A DNA stretch of 64,000 nucleotides from Dendrobium chrysotoxum (taxonomy: Eukaryota > Streptophyta > Magnoliopsida > Asparagales > Orchidaceae), in the NCBI GenBank assembly GCA_019925795.1, contig CM034310.1, positions 8,470,869 to 8,534,868 on the forward strand. Direction: 5' to 3'. Made by a program: the position numbers and the translations under genes. This document shows positions 32,736-44,591 of this stretch, piece after piece. Numbering within the stretch: the stretch's first letter is position 1; the number at the start of each line of letters is the position of its first letter. The notes below the pieces were generated by a model. It did not search any database and had not been told where the DNA came from. It worked only from the letters and a program-made list of their open reading frames with translations.

Positions 32736-34547
32736 TCAAACGTCAGTCTTAGGAACCCAAACAGGTTTGGGTTCCTTCTTATGAAAAGAAGAATGCAATG
32801 CATGCGTGTTGTGCTGTGAAACAGGCAGTTTGGGCCTCCACACCCAATATGTACTATGGTGAACAGTGCAGGTGTGGGAAATGTGTCCTAACATGCCACA
32901 TGAAAAACATCTAACACCAGAAAAAGGATTAACTAAACATCGTGAGTGATAGTGCCTCTTCCTAGAATTGTATGAAACATGCTTTGATGAATTTCCAACA
33001 GATTTTTCAAAAGGTGGCGGTGCATAAAACTATTCAAAAGTAGGCGATGTTTTGTTCTTTTCAAAAGCACTGATTTTCACTTTCAAAAACTCATTCTCTT
33101 TCTTTAAACTTGAAATTTCAAATTTTAAAGCTCCATTGCTACTTTCTACTTCACATGCCATTGTATCTAATTCTTTAAAAGCTCTCTCCAAATCAACATG
33201 AGTGGTTTTCAATGAATCATGCTCAGAAACTAAATCAGAATATTTTTTATTCAATTCATCAAACTCATCAAGCAAAGACATGTGATTGGAATCAAGTGTG
33301 GAATAATCTTTAACTACAAAATCATGCTCTTTTTACAAAGTCAAATAATCTAATTTCAAACTAGCATGAGTTTTCTTAAGCTTCCTATATGATGTATGAA
33401 TTTTTTCAGAAACTTCAAATAACTGATCGTAAGTAAACTCACATACCTCTTCCTGGTCCGACTGACCAGGGTGATCATCAGCCATCAGACACAAATTTGT
33501 TTCCTCCTCTTCAGCTTCAGTCTCAGAGGAGTCGGATGTAGAGTCTGCCCAGAACGCCTTCTGAATCCGCTTCTTGTCCTTTCTGAACTTGTGTTTCTCC
33601 TCACCCTTCTCCTTGCTTGGACGAGCTTTAAGTGTAGGATAATCATCCTTAATGTGTCCGGGCTTCCTGCATTCAAAACAAACAGATTCAGATGAACCCT
33701 TAAATTTTCTATCGGTCTTACCTTTGTTCCACTTTTGAAAATTCTTATTCTTCTTCCTTAGAAAGCTCTTGAATTGCCTTGTGATTAAGGCAACATCATC
33801 GCTATCAGACCCGGAAGTGCTAGCATCTGAATCATTGGCCTTTAGCGCCACTGTCTTCTCCTTCTTTCGTTTACCTGCATCAAGTTGTCTTTGGTTCACC
33901 CCTTGCTCGTAAGCAATGAGTGATCCAAGTAAGTTGTCAATGGAGTAACTATTTAAATCTTTAGATTCAGTGATTACAGTAATCTTAGCATTGTATGAAG
34001 AAGGCAAACATCTAAGAATTTTATTCACTCTTTCGTAGTTAGTAAGTTCTCTACCTAAAGCATGCAAAGAGGTAACAATCTGAGTGAACCTTGTATACAT
34101 TTCTAAAATTGCCTCACTAGGTTTCATGCGAAAACGTTCGTAATCATGTAACAATATGTTTAACCTAGACTATTTGACTTCAGTTGTACCTTCATATATT
34201 ATACACAATCTATCCTAGATTTCTTTACCCATTGTACAAGTAGAAACACGAATATAATCTTCAGATTTTAAAGCACAAAAGAAACAGTTCAAACATTTTG
34301 CATTTAACTGTGCTAAATCACGATCATCAAAAGTCCAATCTGTAAATGGCAGTTCAGTTTTAATACCATTAACAATTATATGTGGTGCTTCATAGCCATC
34401 CTTAACTAACATCCACATACGATAATCAATAGATTAAAGAAAAGTGGACATGCGTGTTTTCCAAAAATCGAAAGAAATATTGTCAAACAATGGCAGTCGT
34501 GTGATTGAATAACCTTCAGCAGTATTACGATTACCACAGTTAGCCAT
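32736..34547 (-). pseudogene. Copia element B gag with two zinc knuckles
   Basis: Starts at the ATG 34547 (MANCGNRNTAEGY), about 58 bp inside the 5' LTR, and runs in one frame to TGA at 32736-32738, directly followed by a second TGA. It has a UBN2-type gag domain, a first knuckle at CFECRKPGHIKDDY (the last Cys is Tyr, so one metal ligand is lost), an acidic segment, a heptad-rich coiled coil and a second knuckle CFSCGMLGHISHTC. In-frame stops occur near 34434, 34213, 34170, 33333 and 33030, each explainable as a single transition of Trp or Gln codons. Confidence 0.9.
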
Positions 34548-34592
34548 GGATCAAATTCAAAAGTTTTTGAAAACTATATTTTATGAATCCCT

Positions 34593-34603
34593 CTCTGATA
34601 CCA
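34593..34603 (-). promoter_or_regulatory. Primer-binding site of element B
   Basis: The minus strand reads TGGTATCAGAG two bases inside the 5' LTR, complementary to initiator methionine tRNA. Confidence 0.92.
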
Positions 34604-34605
34604 CT

Positions 34606-36284
34606 TGAAAGTTCGATAGGGATGTTAAGCCCTAGTGAACTAGTCCCGAGGCTAACCAAGAGGGGGGGTGAATTGGTTATTTAAAAATTTCACAAGCAAC
34701 AAAAAACTCTTTTCGATACCTAGCAGCGAAAATAAGTAAATAAGAACGAAAAGATCAATCACAGATATTCACCCAAGCAGTTAATATCAGAAAAGTAAAG
34801 TGCAAAACAGAATCAGAAAAGAAAACCAGATTTTATAGTGGTTCGGTCAACTTGACCTACGTCCACTCCTCGGAGCCTCTCCTCTGGGTATTGCACTAAA
34901 CAAAAAGTGACTCTCCTTTTGCTCCCACAACAAGGCGGAGAAGCCTGTACAAAATCTCCTTTCCACCACCAGGTGAGGCAGAGAACCTAACCTTCTTTTG
35001 CTTCCTCCTGAAGTAGGCAGAGAACCTTCGAACTCCTTTTGCTTCCACCTGAAGCGGGCAGAGAACCCCAGACTCCTTTTGCTTCCACCTGAAGCGGGCA
35101 GAGAACCCTGGATCTTCTTGCGAACGATCCTCCCACAACGAACACCAACTAGACGGAAGATGATGAGCGGAGAAGATGACTCTGATCTTTGCTTGGAGCA
35201 ACCTTAGTGAATCCCTCACTAACTCCCCCTCATAAGATCCTCTCTCTCTCTCTCCCAACTCTCTCTCTCTCTCTAGGGTTTCTCTGGGAAGGAAAGTGGC
35301 AAAAGATTTTTTCTAAATAAAGAAAAGATCTTTTATATGAGGGCTCAAAAATAGCCCTAAATCTCAACTGGTCGGCCAAGCTCGTCCAGGACGATCGATA
35401 TATCATCCTATACGATCAGTTCAAAATCAACTGATTCAGCCTGGACGATTTTCCTCTTCTGGACGATCAGTTCAAAAAGTTGTTCATATCATCCCGTATG
35501 ATCATGCGATCGTCCGGGATGCTTAGTGTAAATTGAGGAATTTCGTCCAGAGGACAGTTCAGGTCGTCCAGAGAAACTTGTGCTGGACGACTCAAAAATG
35601 ACTTGATCGTCCAGGACGATAGGTATATCATCCTGTATGATTAGTTCAAAAAGTGCCCAAATCGTCCTGAATATAGTTCGGGACGTACAGCTGAAACGCA
35701 CTAGACGATCATGATCGTCCAGGACGATATGATCGTATCAATCAAATATAAGTTGCTTTCCTTAATTACCAGATTAAATTAGGCATGATTGTACTGGATC
35801 GTCCAGGACAATACACGTATCGTCCGGGATGATCAGACCAAATATCTTAAAATAAAAACTTGCCTAACTTGATCTGGCGGCTGAGAATTTTTTATTTGAG
35901 CATATCATCCCGTACGATCCAGATATCATCCAGGACGATCTGCTTAATTAGACATACTTAACTTGGTCGCCCTTATTAGGGTTTCTATTTTTACTTGATC
36001 GTCTAGGACGATGTGAATATCTTCCAGGACGATCTGAACAAAAAATGAACAGAAACTCTAATTTACTCAAGCTCTCCCCCTGAGTGTGTGTGTGCAAGGT
36101 TACTTAGCTAGGGGATCAGTTACATTACAATTGACTCAAGAAAAAGAAAAATATTACATTGGACACACCTGAACCCGATCTTGAGTTGGCTTGAGTTGTT
36201 CGTGATCTTTTGTGCCTGAAACGGGTTAGCCAAGCAAAATACAATAGAAACATGTTTGTCATCATCAAAACCAGATTTACAACA
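34606..36284 (-). repeat. 5' LTR of copia element B
   Basis: 1679 bp. It matches 24678-26425 apart from a missing minisatellite unit and a missing palindrome segment. TATA is at 35331-35339. The U3 palindrome array is at 35381-36033. It ends at CA followed by the ACCAA duplication. Confidence 0.94.
35381..36033. promoter_or_regulatory. Paired-palindrome array in U3 of the B 5' LTR
   Basis: Counterpart of 25499-26172. Here more copies keep the intact CGTCCAGGACG core, so the 3' LTR has lost more CpG. It lies directly upstream of the promoter that would drive the element. Confidence 0.85.
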
Positions 36285-36289
36285 ACCAA

Positions 36290-37995
36290 ACCTTTTTTAG
36301 ATTTAGAGAATCTAAATTTATTGAAAATCTCTTGCATAAGAAGAATGTGATCTGAAATACTTCTCCTTCTGATAAAAGCTGCTTGATTATCCGAGATAAG
36401 TTTCTGAGTGACTCTAAGCAATCTATTCAATAAAACTTTTGTAATAATTTTATAAATTGAATAACAAAGACTGATAGGATGAAAGTGAGTTGGATCAACT
36501 GGATTATCAACCTTGGGAAAAAGCACCACAAGAGTTTCCTTCCACCTCGGATACATACAACCAGTTGAGAAAAATTGAGAAATAGAAAGCCAAACATCCT
36601 TAGCAATGATGTTCCAATAAGATTTAATAAATGAATAAGTAATGCCATCCAAGCGTGGTGAAATGTTACTGCCGAGCCCTTTAACCACAATTTCCACCTC
36701 TTCAAATGCTAGCTCAACATTTAAAGTGTTTATATCCTCTTGATTAAGAGAATTCATAGGAGCAGGCCAACCCGACAGCACACACGTCCTATCCCTCCAT
36801 TTATTGCAAAAGAATTTGTACAAAGTATTCTCAATACTTTCATGATCCTCCACAAGGGCCCCCTCCACATTCTTTATTTATTTAATAAAATTCCCACTCC
36901 TCCTGCCATTAGCAGATGCATGAAAATATCGGGAATTGACATCTCCCTCCTCCATCCCCTTAATTTTCACTCTTTGCCTCCACCAGGTGCTCAACCGAGC
37001 CAGAGTAGCATTTAACTCCCAACCTTGGATCTAGGTAAAAGAAACTGATCATTAGATAGCCCCTGACCATCCACCTCAGCCATTTGAAGAACAACAATCT
37101 CATTTTTTAATTTATCTTTTAATTCCCAAAGATTTTGATGCCTAGCTCTACTCCAGAAAAATAAGGATTTCAAAACTCTATGGAATTTCCAGTTCAAAGC
37201 TTCCATAGGCCCACCAGCCGAAGCCTTCTTCCAATATTTCTGCACAACACCAACTGAAGCAGGATAAGAACACCAGACATCCTCAAACTTCAAGAAGTTG
37301 GATTTTCAGGCTGCCTTACAGAAAATTTTTAAAATAATGGGATAATGACAATATGAGACTCTTGGAAATTCAAGCGCCTTGGAATTTAAAAGACACCGAT
37401 CAAGCCTTTCTCAAATTCGGGCACTCCCTTTTTTATTGTTGCACCAAGTATATTTAGGCCCAATCACACCTAAATTATGTAGATCAAACTTACTCATAAA
37501 TGAGCCCATTTCCTGAGGCCCAAGAGAAAATTTAAACTTCTTACCTCCCCTCTTCTCCTCTTGAGACAAGATGCAATTGAAATCTCCCCCTACCACTGAA
37601 GGAATATTCGGCCTAGCAAACAGCCCCAAGCTATCCCACAAATGCCTCCTGGAATAAACATCAAAACTACCATAAACAGTAGAGACAATCCAACTACCTT
37701 TGTTATGAATCTTCAACTCACCAACAATACATTGGGAAGACATTTTCAAAATAGAAAAAGTAGCCAAATCAGGCAACCATAAAACCATAATTCCTCCTGA
37801 CTGCCCATCAGAAGGATACAAAAAGAAATCCCAGTCATCACCTATAAACTTATGAAAATCTTCTTTAGACATAGAAGAAATTTTTGTCTCCACAACACCT
37901 ACAAACAACACATCCCAGTCATTCAATACTTTTAAGTAGAGAGAGGCTTCCCTCTTATTAGCCCCTCTACAGTTCCAAAAGGCTAAGGAACTCAT
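36290..37995 (-). pseudogene. L1-type LINE ORF2, N-terminal part: AP endonuclease and RT start
   Basis: ORF2 starts MSSLAFWNCRGANKREAS at 37995. Its ATG overlaps the ORF1 stop (ATGA), which suggests coupled translation. The apurinic endonuclease domain covers 37411-37995 with WNCRGAN, the ETK motif (VETKIS) and GDFNCIL. A stop follows at about 37411. The linker continues (37012-37293), with further stops near 37305 and 37010, then the RT fingers (36300-36868) with NISPRLDGITYSFIK and DPTHFHPISLCYSIYKII. It ends at the element B insertion in the codons of KKGLVV. Confidence 0.88.
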
Positions 37996-39788
37996 TTTCC
38001 CACCAAGGGGGATGGACCCCCACTCCTTTTCTTATTCAATAACTCATTTTTTTTAATTCTAGAGGATGTATTCAAGGGGCCCAGGGACCTCAACTCTTTT
38101 TGGAGCTTAGGTTTATAATTCCCTGAACCACTAATCTCCAACTTACCATCAATACTAGCCACATGACCCAAGTTTTTGTCCCCCAAAGGAAGAACAGAAT
38201 CTTCAATAATCACCTCACCCTCCTCCATATTATCTACTTTGGAATTAATTAGCAAAGAATTCACCACAGCACCCTTAGTCTCCGGAAGAGCATTCAGAAT
38301 TTTGAACTTATTGTCCACCAGAACACAAGACTTACTATTACCAGGTAGTATTGGTTCGTCAGAAAGATCCATACCTTTGTTGGAAAACTCCCCTCCAACC
38401 GCATCACACTCCATCCCAACATCAACCTCCTCCAAAGTTACAGATTGTTGTACAGCTCCAGCACCCGCTTTCAATTATGTTCCAGATGTTTGAACAGAAT
38501 TTACATCCTTCAATTATTTCTGATGAGCAGGGAGTGACAAACTCTTCTTCTGCTGAATAGGAGCAGTGAGTTTTTTTGTTTCTTCTATTTCTGACATGGA
38601 TCCAAGGTCCATAAGATGATTTATTATCAGACGCAGCCTTCAGATCGGTATTCTACACTGCTCCTTCACGATCAGACTCCAATGTATCTTTCCCACATGA
38701 ATTGACTAAGTGGCCAATTTTTCCACATTTAAAACATAAAGAAGAGATCTTCTCATACTCAACTTTCTAGAAGAATCTGCCGTTCAAGCCTTCCACCCAC
38801 ACGCCTAATAGCAGTTGTTGATCCAAAGCAACCCGGACACAAACTCGAGCAAACTTCCATCTACCCCATTGAAACATGTTCCCATCTATCAGTAGAGGAG
38901 TACCAACCTTCGATGCGATCCGAGCAATGTTGACTTCATCCCAGCAGTAAAGAGGCAAATTGGGCATCCTGATCCAAACCGGAGATGTCAGTCCAACCAG
39001 AGAACAATTTGAAAATTTATGGCTCCATTTGTGTACCCCAATGATGTGTCCATTTACAAAACATGGACCACCCGAAAGAACATTCTCCATGGCCTTCATC
39101 GAGAAGAAAGAGCATAATGCCCAATCCTTCCCAAGGGAAGTGAAATGAAATTTTCCAAACTGCAGCCACTGTCTTCGTAGCTCATTAGCAACCATAGGAG
39201 CTGGGATACTCTTCCGAAAAAACTTTACTACAACAGAAAATTGTAATTTATCAGAATTTATTTTAACATTCTGCTCGTTTAATTTCACCGCAACGCCATC
39301 GTTCATCAAGAACGAATCTCCTACATCAAAATTCACTTTGATGTATTGTCGTCTATTCCATGGATTTACCAAATCTTTTTTAGGAGGAACATCACTAACA
39401 ATCGTAACTTATCACCACAATCAGCCCCAACCAATCCTTCAAAATGATCATTTTCACAAACAGGAGAACCCACATCATTATTAACTTGGACTGAAGGTTC
39501 TCCCTCCTCCAACAGAACTGGTTTAGAAAAGCTGTTTCCAAATCTATTAACAAATAGCTTCATCCCAGATCGAGGAGAGGAATCACAACCGTGAGATTCG
39601 ATGCCTCCTTCATGTAGATGTGAATCTGATTCATCAAACTCCATAATTTCCTTGCCTTTGCCAACTACAGCAGGTGTTGTTTTCGAAGGAACCAAAGATG
39701 GTTATTTAATAACCAAAGACCCATTCCTGTTAGATGGATTAGGATATGAAAGAAGATCCCTTACTGAGCTTGGCACCCCCGGAGCCAT
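37992..39788 (-). pseudogene. L1-type LINE ORF1 (DUF4283 and zinc knuckle)
   Basis: The RNA-binding gag-like protein of plant L1 elements. The likely start is the ATG at 39788 (MAPGVPSSVRDLLSYPNP), with a TAA in frame near 39702 and an ORF resuming at 39695. The DUF4283 domain lies in 38767-39372 (blocks FGKFHFTSLGKDWALCSFFS and VWIRMPNLPLYCWDEVNIARI). After a TAG, a CCHC knuckle CFKCGKIGHLVNSC follows at about 38705-38745. A low-complexity C-terminus (37992-38474) ends at TGA 37992-37994, overlapping the ORF2 start. At least two frameshifts are present. Confidence 0.85.
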
Positions 39789-39923
39789 ACGCAGACGACC
39801 GGACGACCAATCAGCGTAGCCAAAAAATCTACCAAGACGGCGGCAGAATCAAAATTTGAAAACTTCTCTCTCTAAATCCCGCAGCTTCTCTCTCTAAAAA
39901 TGGCAGAATCAAGACGATGTACC

Positions 39924-40707
39924 TTGGTGTATGCTTTTTTCTGATGATATTCTTCTTATTGATAAGGCTAGAGAGGGAGTTGAAGGTAAACTTGAATTAT
40001 GGAGGTCAACCTTAAAGTCTAAAGGTTTTCACTTGAGTAGATCTAAAACGGAATATATGGAGTGTAATTTTAGTAGTAGTAGACCTAGTGAGGGGATTGT
40101 GACTTTGGGAAATCAAGTCATTAATAAGAGTACACATTTTAGATATCTTGGATCTATTGTTCAGAGTGATGGGGAAATAGATGGGAATATTATCAACAGA
40201 ATTCAAGTTGGATGGTAGAAGTGGAGGAATGCATCGGGCTTGTTGTGTGATAGAAAAGTCCCCCTCAAACTTAAGGGAAAATTCTATAAGATGGTGGTGA
40301 GACCTGCAATGCTTTATGGTGCTGAATGTTGGCCATTAAAAGAGAAGCATAATACTAAGTTAAGTGTTGCAGAGATGAGGATGCTCAGGTGGATGAGTGG
40401 CTTTACCCTTAGACAAAGGATACAAAATGAGCATATACGTAAAATGGTTGGAGTAGCTCTAGTGGAAGATAAGATTAGAGAGAGTCATCTTAGATGGTTT
40501 GGTCACATAAAACGGCAGCCTTCTGATGACCCGATTAGGAAAGTAGAGGTATTAGATTTGACTTATGTTAAGAAAGGTAGAGGTGGACCTAAAAAGACTT
40601 GGTTAGAAAATATTAGAAATGATTTTTGTTTATTAGATTTAAACGAGAATTTGACTTTTAACAGGACATAATGGAGAAAAAAGATTCATGTAGCCGACCT
40701 CACATAG
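39924..40707 (+). pseudogene. RTE LINE reverse transcriptase, C-terminal part
   Basis: Resumes the RTE frame after the right duplication: WCMLFSDDILLIDKAREG carries the catalytic Asp pair (FSDD), followed by SKTEYMECNF, ITHFRYLGSI-like THFRYLGSIVQSDGEID, the LYGAECW and MRMLRWMSG blocks and the HLRWFGHIKRQP segment, all typical of the RTE C-terminus. A stop occurs in frame near 40216 (GW then TAG) and again at 40669. The end at IHVADLT is followed by the (TTG)n tail. Confidence 0.87.
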
Positions 40708-40929
40708 TGGGACAAAGGCTTGATGTTGTTGTTGTTGCCATGGAAGGCATGATGCAAGTTATGTAAATGCCTTACAACTCCTTACATCAGAGAAATTCAT
40801 AGTTGATATGTAAGGAAGAAATGAGGCATTGATCAAAACAAATAAAATGAAATGCATATCAAAATATGAAGAATAATTATTTTAAAATATTTTTTTATAA
40901 AATAGGCATGAATTTCAAAAAATTGATTA

Positions 40930-41342
40930 TTACTCCTGAAGAAGAAGAACATTTGTGATGCTTTTTGTGAGGAATGACTGTGCCTTCCAAACAGGGTGAA
41001 GCACAAGGGATCTGAGCAAAGTTGGATTGGATAAGCTCTTATCCCCTTTTCTTTCGATCAGCTCAAAAAAGGGAGAAATTATTCTGTGCGGTGTTTGGAT
41101 GGGAAGAATCGTCCGTATATGTGAGTGTACACACATTGTATGCACATTGCACATAGTATGTATATACAGATGTGACACACACTATATATACTGTGTACAT
41201 AATATATGTACACTCACAGTCTGGACGGTTCTTCCTGTCCGGACTCCGCACAAAATAATTCTCCAAAAAAGGGCTCTGAATAAATAATGCTGAGGCAACT
41301 TGTCTTGCATGCTGAGTCATTTGGATCCACCTTTTTGGGGTC
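40930..41342 (-). pseudogene. Possible host-gene 3' exon split by a MITE
   Basis: If the MITE and one copy of its target duplication are set aside, a 71-codon frame is open from an AG acceptor-like site (41343) to the TAA at 40930-40932. Recognisable stretches are DPKKVDPNDSACKTSCLS on the right of the MITE and FFELIERKGDKSLSNPTLL then LHPVWKAQSFLTKSITNVLL on the left. I do not recognise the protein. Upstream, 41481-41560 has another open stretch ending at a GT, but the splice phases do not agree, so the gene model is not secure. It could be a captured or fortuitous frame. Confidence 0.25.
41073..41263. mobile_element. MULE-type MITE, 191 bp, 9-bp TSD
   Basis: Terminal inverted repeats of about 42 bp: the left end starts GAGAAATTATTCTGTGCGG, the right end (reverse complement) starts GAGAATTATTTTGTGCGG, and both continue GGAAGAA-CGTCC. 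A perfect 9-bp target duplication CAAAAAAGG flanks it (41064-41072 and 41264-41272). The 9-bp duplication and GAGA-type ends point to the Mutator superfamily. The middle is a self-complementary run of TGTACAC/GTGTAC words. No coding capacity; the ORFs across it are chance. Confidence 0.88.
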
Positions 41343-42929
41343 CTGTCAGATCCAATAATCAAATATATCATCAATCCATCAAAACAATAAAAAGAATGCC
41401 TGTCCAAATCTGCTGCAAAGCATTACATTATTCTGTATAAACATACCGATTCAGATTTAATATGTATTACAAATCATTACCAGCCAAAGCAAGCAACAGT
41501 AAGATACAGAATCTTGAATGGATTTGTCACTGATGCATCCAAACATAAGGCATCAAGGCAGATGGCTTTTGTGGGGTCTCACCGCATAAACTTTGGCATT
41601 TATATGAGAAACTCAGTTGAGAGTGCAGAGATTGTCCATTACGACTACTGTGCTCACTTCCAGGCTTTTGAGCTGAGCTCAACAGTTCTTTGTGGCTCAA
41701 CTCGCACAACAAACGAGCCAAATCTTATTGTTTGGGTTTGGATCGTTAGCTTAGCAAGCTGAACAAGAGCTATTAAGGAACATAAAGTCTACTTAAAAGT
41801 CAAATATAATTTATATAAGATATTTGTCGCAACATCTAAATACATATATTCATAAAAATATGAACGTATGAATACACAATCCTTATATATGTGCATATAT
41901 ATACACACATATGTATGTTTTTTTGTACCTAAACGTAATGAGCTATTGTCAAGCTAAATAGGATTAAATGTATGAGCTTATAAAAACTAATCGGAACAAC
42001 GAGCCCTTTAGATAGCCCTAATTATCATCAAGCAGAGAACACAAAAAAGGAGATTAACTTGCTAGTCGTGATCATTGTTCCTAAATATATATATAGAAAT
42101 TCTATTTGGAAACCCTGAAATAGTATAAAGATCTCAAATAACTCCCCTTCCATGTTTTTATTTTAAATTGATCTCCATAAACAACTGAAGTGCACCTATA
42201 GCATTTCAGAGCACGGGGCTCTAATTTTCCCTCATTCCGATGAGCACAAGCTATGCATCAAAAAATTCTGAAGTCTAATGGTTTATAGCCGTTGAGGGGA
42301 CTCAATTAATTAGATAACAAGCTGTAGAAGCAACTTCTCGTGAACGAAAGCACATTACTCTAATCTAATAAGGTTCTGTTCATCATTTCAGCCAAACTAT
42401 TTTGGCAGGGCGTTTTCCTAACAGTTTGTGCTATTGAATTTCATCTGATCTACACAACAAATCAGAATATGCATTATAAAACTCCAAATCATTACCAGTT
42501 CTAAGAACTTTCATCCGTCAATCAGTTTGACTTTCAATGTTTTTCAATATTTGCATTTCTCGAACGCTTCATTTATTATTTGAGAAAAATGTCAAAATAA
42601 TTTATGGACCATTTGTCTAAGGTTATTGTAGTCCCAAAAAGTAAATGCATTTGATTAAGTATATTGACTCCTTAAATATAGTCCATAATAACCCCTCTGT
42701 TGGATTATTTGAGGAGTCAATGGACAATTTTAGAACATATTTGAAGAGTTAATTAATATATCAGATAGTTTATGATTAAAATGATCTCACGTAAATAGTC
42801 CAGAAATTGAACTCATCACTCTATTTCCACTACAAGTTTAAAAAACAATATATAAAACTTTCAAGAATGCACAATGTGTAGCCATATATGCCGATATAAG
42901 TAACTCACAGGTATGATCTTGATGAGCTC
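41343..42929. other. Intergenic region, nothing recognised
   Basis: About 1.6 kb with no domain, element end or RNA gene that I can support. The ORF at 41514-41762 and its minus-strand shadow have no recognisable domain. Confidence 0.4.
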
Positions 42930-43770
42930 GATTAAAAGGCACACTTGTCCAAAATGAGCCTCGCCTTAATTAGCATTTGCCAAAGCAAGGTCCGGGATGG
43001 GAAGACATTCACCCAGATGAAGTTAATGCTATAGGAGCTCACCCTAGAGGATCTTGAACAAGGATGCATATATTCCGAGTAAGTTTGACTAGAGAACTCT
43101 CCTCCATAAGCCTTCACTTGAAGAAGCACTCACCCTATGAGGACTTGGCTGTTTCAGTAGTTCTCCTTCATTTAGGTCATCCATCTTTCATAGATATCCC
43201 CATCAAAGCTACAAGAGGTAGACAACTACAAAGCCCACAATCATGACTTCATCAACAATGTTTGCTCTATCTCACAGGCACACTCGCCTAAAAGGACTCA
43301 CCACTCATATAGGGCATTTGTCTTTAAGGACTAGCCCATGATATTCATTCTAGAGAACCTAATCAGGACACTCGCCTTCGAAGACCCAATCAGGACAATC
43401 ACCCTCAACGACTCAACCAAGACACTCATCCTTGAGGACTTGTTGCCTATATAGTGCCCCACAAGAGGTATCCAAAGCCTCATTAGAGATAGATGACCAC
43501 TTGCATGCATTTCAGCCTAATTTACGTGCCTGTACCAGTCTGTACATGCCTATTCATGTATTATTTCTCTATTTTTTCTAGATGTAGACTTTCATGTAGC
43601 CATTTTAACTCTATAAATAAAGAGTCATCATGCATATTTTAGACTTCATGTCATTTTTACTATTCAAAGGAATTATTTGATTTCTTAACCACTCTTCATA
43701 TCTGTTTATTCTCACTCTTATTGCCTAGCTCTAACTAACACGACATATTAGTAGGATTAGGTTCCACCAA
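42930..43770 (+). repeat. LTR-like sequence with TATA box and 27-bp repeats
   Basis: It ends CCACCAACA at 43770, immediately before the copia remnant resumes, and has a TATA box (CTATAAATAAAG near 43611), as expected of a plus-oriented solo LTR. It contains three 27-bp tandem units (43358-43384, 43385-43411, 43412-43438) of the CC-AATCAGGACA-TC type and further related CACTC-CC-GAGGAC words. The left edge and target duplication were not found. Confidence 0.4.
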
Positions 43771-43775
43771 CAGAC

Positions 43776-44335
43776 ACTTTTGAATTCCACATAGAATTCA
43801 CAAAATTCTTGTTTGCTGACAGCCTTCTCAAAGCAGCCCCGGCGTTTATAGTTTTTGTGAGCCATTTATTACTGAGATGATCCATCATTCTATGTCATAG
43901 AGATGAGTCTTACCAACCTCAAACTTTGTTACTGTACATGCATTGCCAATTACAGAATGTCAGAGCAGAATATACAGGTCTCCTTGGTTTAATCCTTTCA
44001 TTAAATTTTCAAGCCTCCCTCGGTAACCTTTAAGAAAACAATTTTAGATTTCAATGAGTATCTTTGATCATCCAAAACACCAGAAAATTTTTGATTTCTC
44101 TTAAGCTTAGGAGATGTCTCACGTCCTTGAAAAATCGCCCCAACATTCATCTTGATCCCAGTGGTGCAAATTTGAACTACAACGCAAGCTTTGTTGTTCC
44201 CTGACGAAACTTCAAAACTTCTCTACTAATACCTTCCGAAAAGAAGCAAATAGTTCTCCTACCGGACACATGAAAGATGTACCAGAATCTATGCAAGGAG
44301 GACAAGAAAAACCGGAATATAATACCAATTGTTCC
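43776..44335 (-). pseudogene. Ty1/copia remnant: protease and pre-integrase domain
   Basis: The minus strand carries, in several frames, a decayed Tork-like copia protease (IDSGTSF near 44285) and the following region (LMKGLNQGDLYIL near 43980, then a LWHRRMGHLSNK-like HRMMDHLSNKW at 43870). Stops and frameshifts are dense. The frame is cut at the LTR-like block ending 43770. Confidence 0.6.
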
Positions 44336-44591
44336 TACTGTTCGGATAAGATTGAATTGAATCAATGTTTCAACTTGGTTGTTAGAGTATTGGTTCGATT
44401 ATTGGATGTAAATTTGACCTTTTTTTTATTAATTTTTTATTATTGATGTGATTTTTTGTTTTTATGAAACAGATCAAAATACAAACCCAAAATCAATGAA
44501 GCAAACGAATTATTAATAAGAGATAAAGAGATCAATATGAATACTATTTATTTCAATGTCAAAAGCTAAAGGTAATTAGTTTCATTGTTAA

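Larger units (their letters stand above)
24678..36284 (-). mobile_element. Copia element B: complete SIRE-type retrotransposon with ORF3
   Basis: An 11.6-kb element on the minus strand with TSD ACCAA (24673-24677 and 36285-36289), LTRs beginning TG and ending CA (24678-26425, 34606-36284), a primer-binding site and a polypurine tract. It has the same gene order as A and clear protein homology, but belongs to a separate subfamily: the LTR body is different and the palindromes are of the GTCC/GGAC type. In 25481-25690 against 35381-35590 I count about 14 differences in roughly 205 bp, so its LTRs are more diverged than those of A. It lies in the RT gene of the L1-type LINE. Confidence 0.95.
22263..39909 (-). 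mobile_element. L1-type LINE with RNase H, interrupted by copia element B
   Basis: A near full-length plant L1-type LINE. Subtracting element B leaves about 6.0 kb, the usual length. In the sense direction it has a 5' UTR (39789-39909), ORF1 (DUF4283 and zinc knuckle), ORF2 (AP endonuclease, RT, zf-RVT, RNase H), a 3' UTR and a poly(A) tail. It is bounded by the 14-bp duplication. It sits inside the RT gene of the RTE LINE, between codons of the VPWCML block just before FSDD. Both ORFs have several stops or frameshifts, so it is inactive. Confidence 0.92.
21005..40738 (+). mobile_element. RTE-clade LINE, 5'-truncated, interrupted by an L1-type LINE
   Basis: A non-LTR retrotransposon of the RTE clade. 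Coding sequence runs from about 21009 to 22262, is interrupted by the 17.6-kb nested insertion 22263-39909, and resumes at 39924 in frame. It ends in a (TTG)n tail (40724-40738) after a CCGACCTCACATAGTGGGA-like terminus, both hallmarks of plant RTE elements. The endonuclease half is missing, so the copy is 5'-truncated. I could not identify its target duplication with confidence. Confidence 0.85.
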
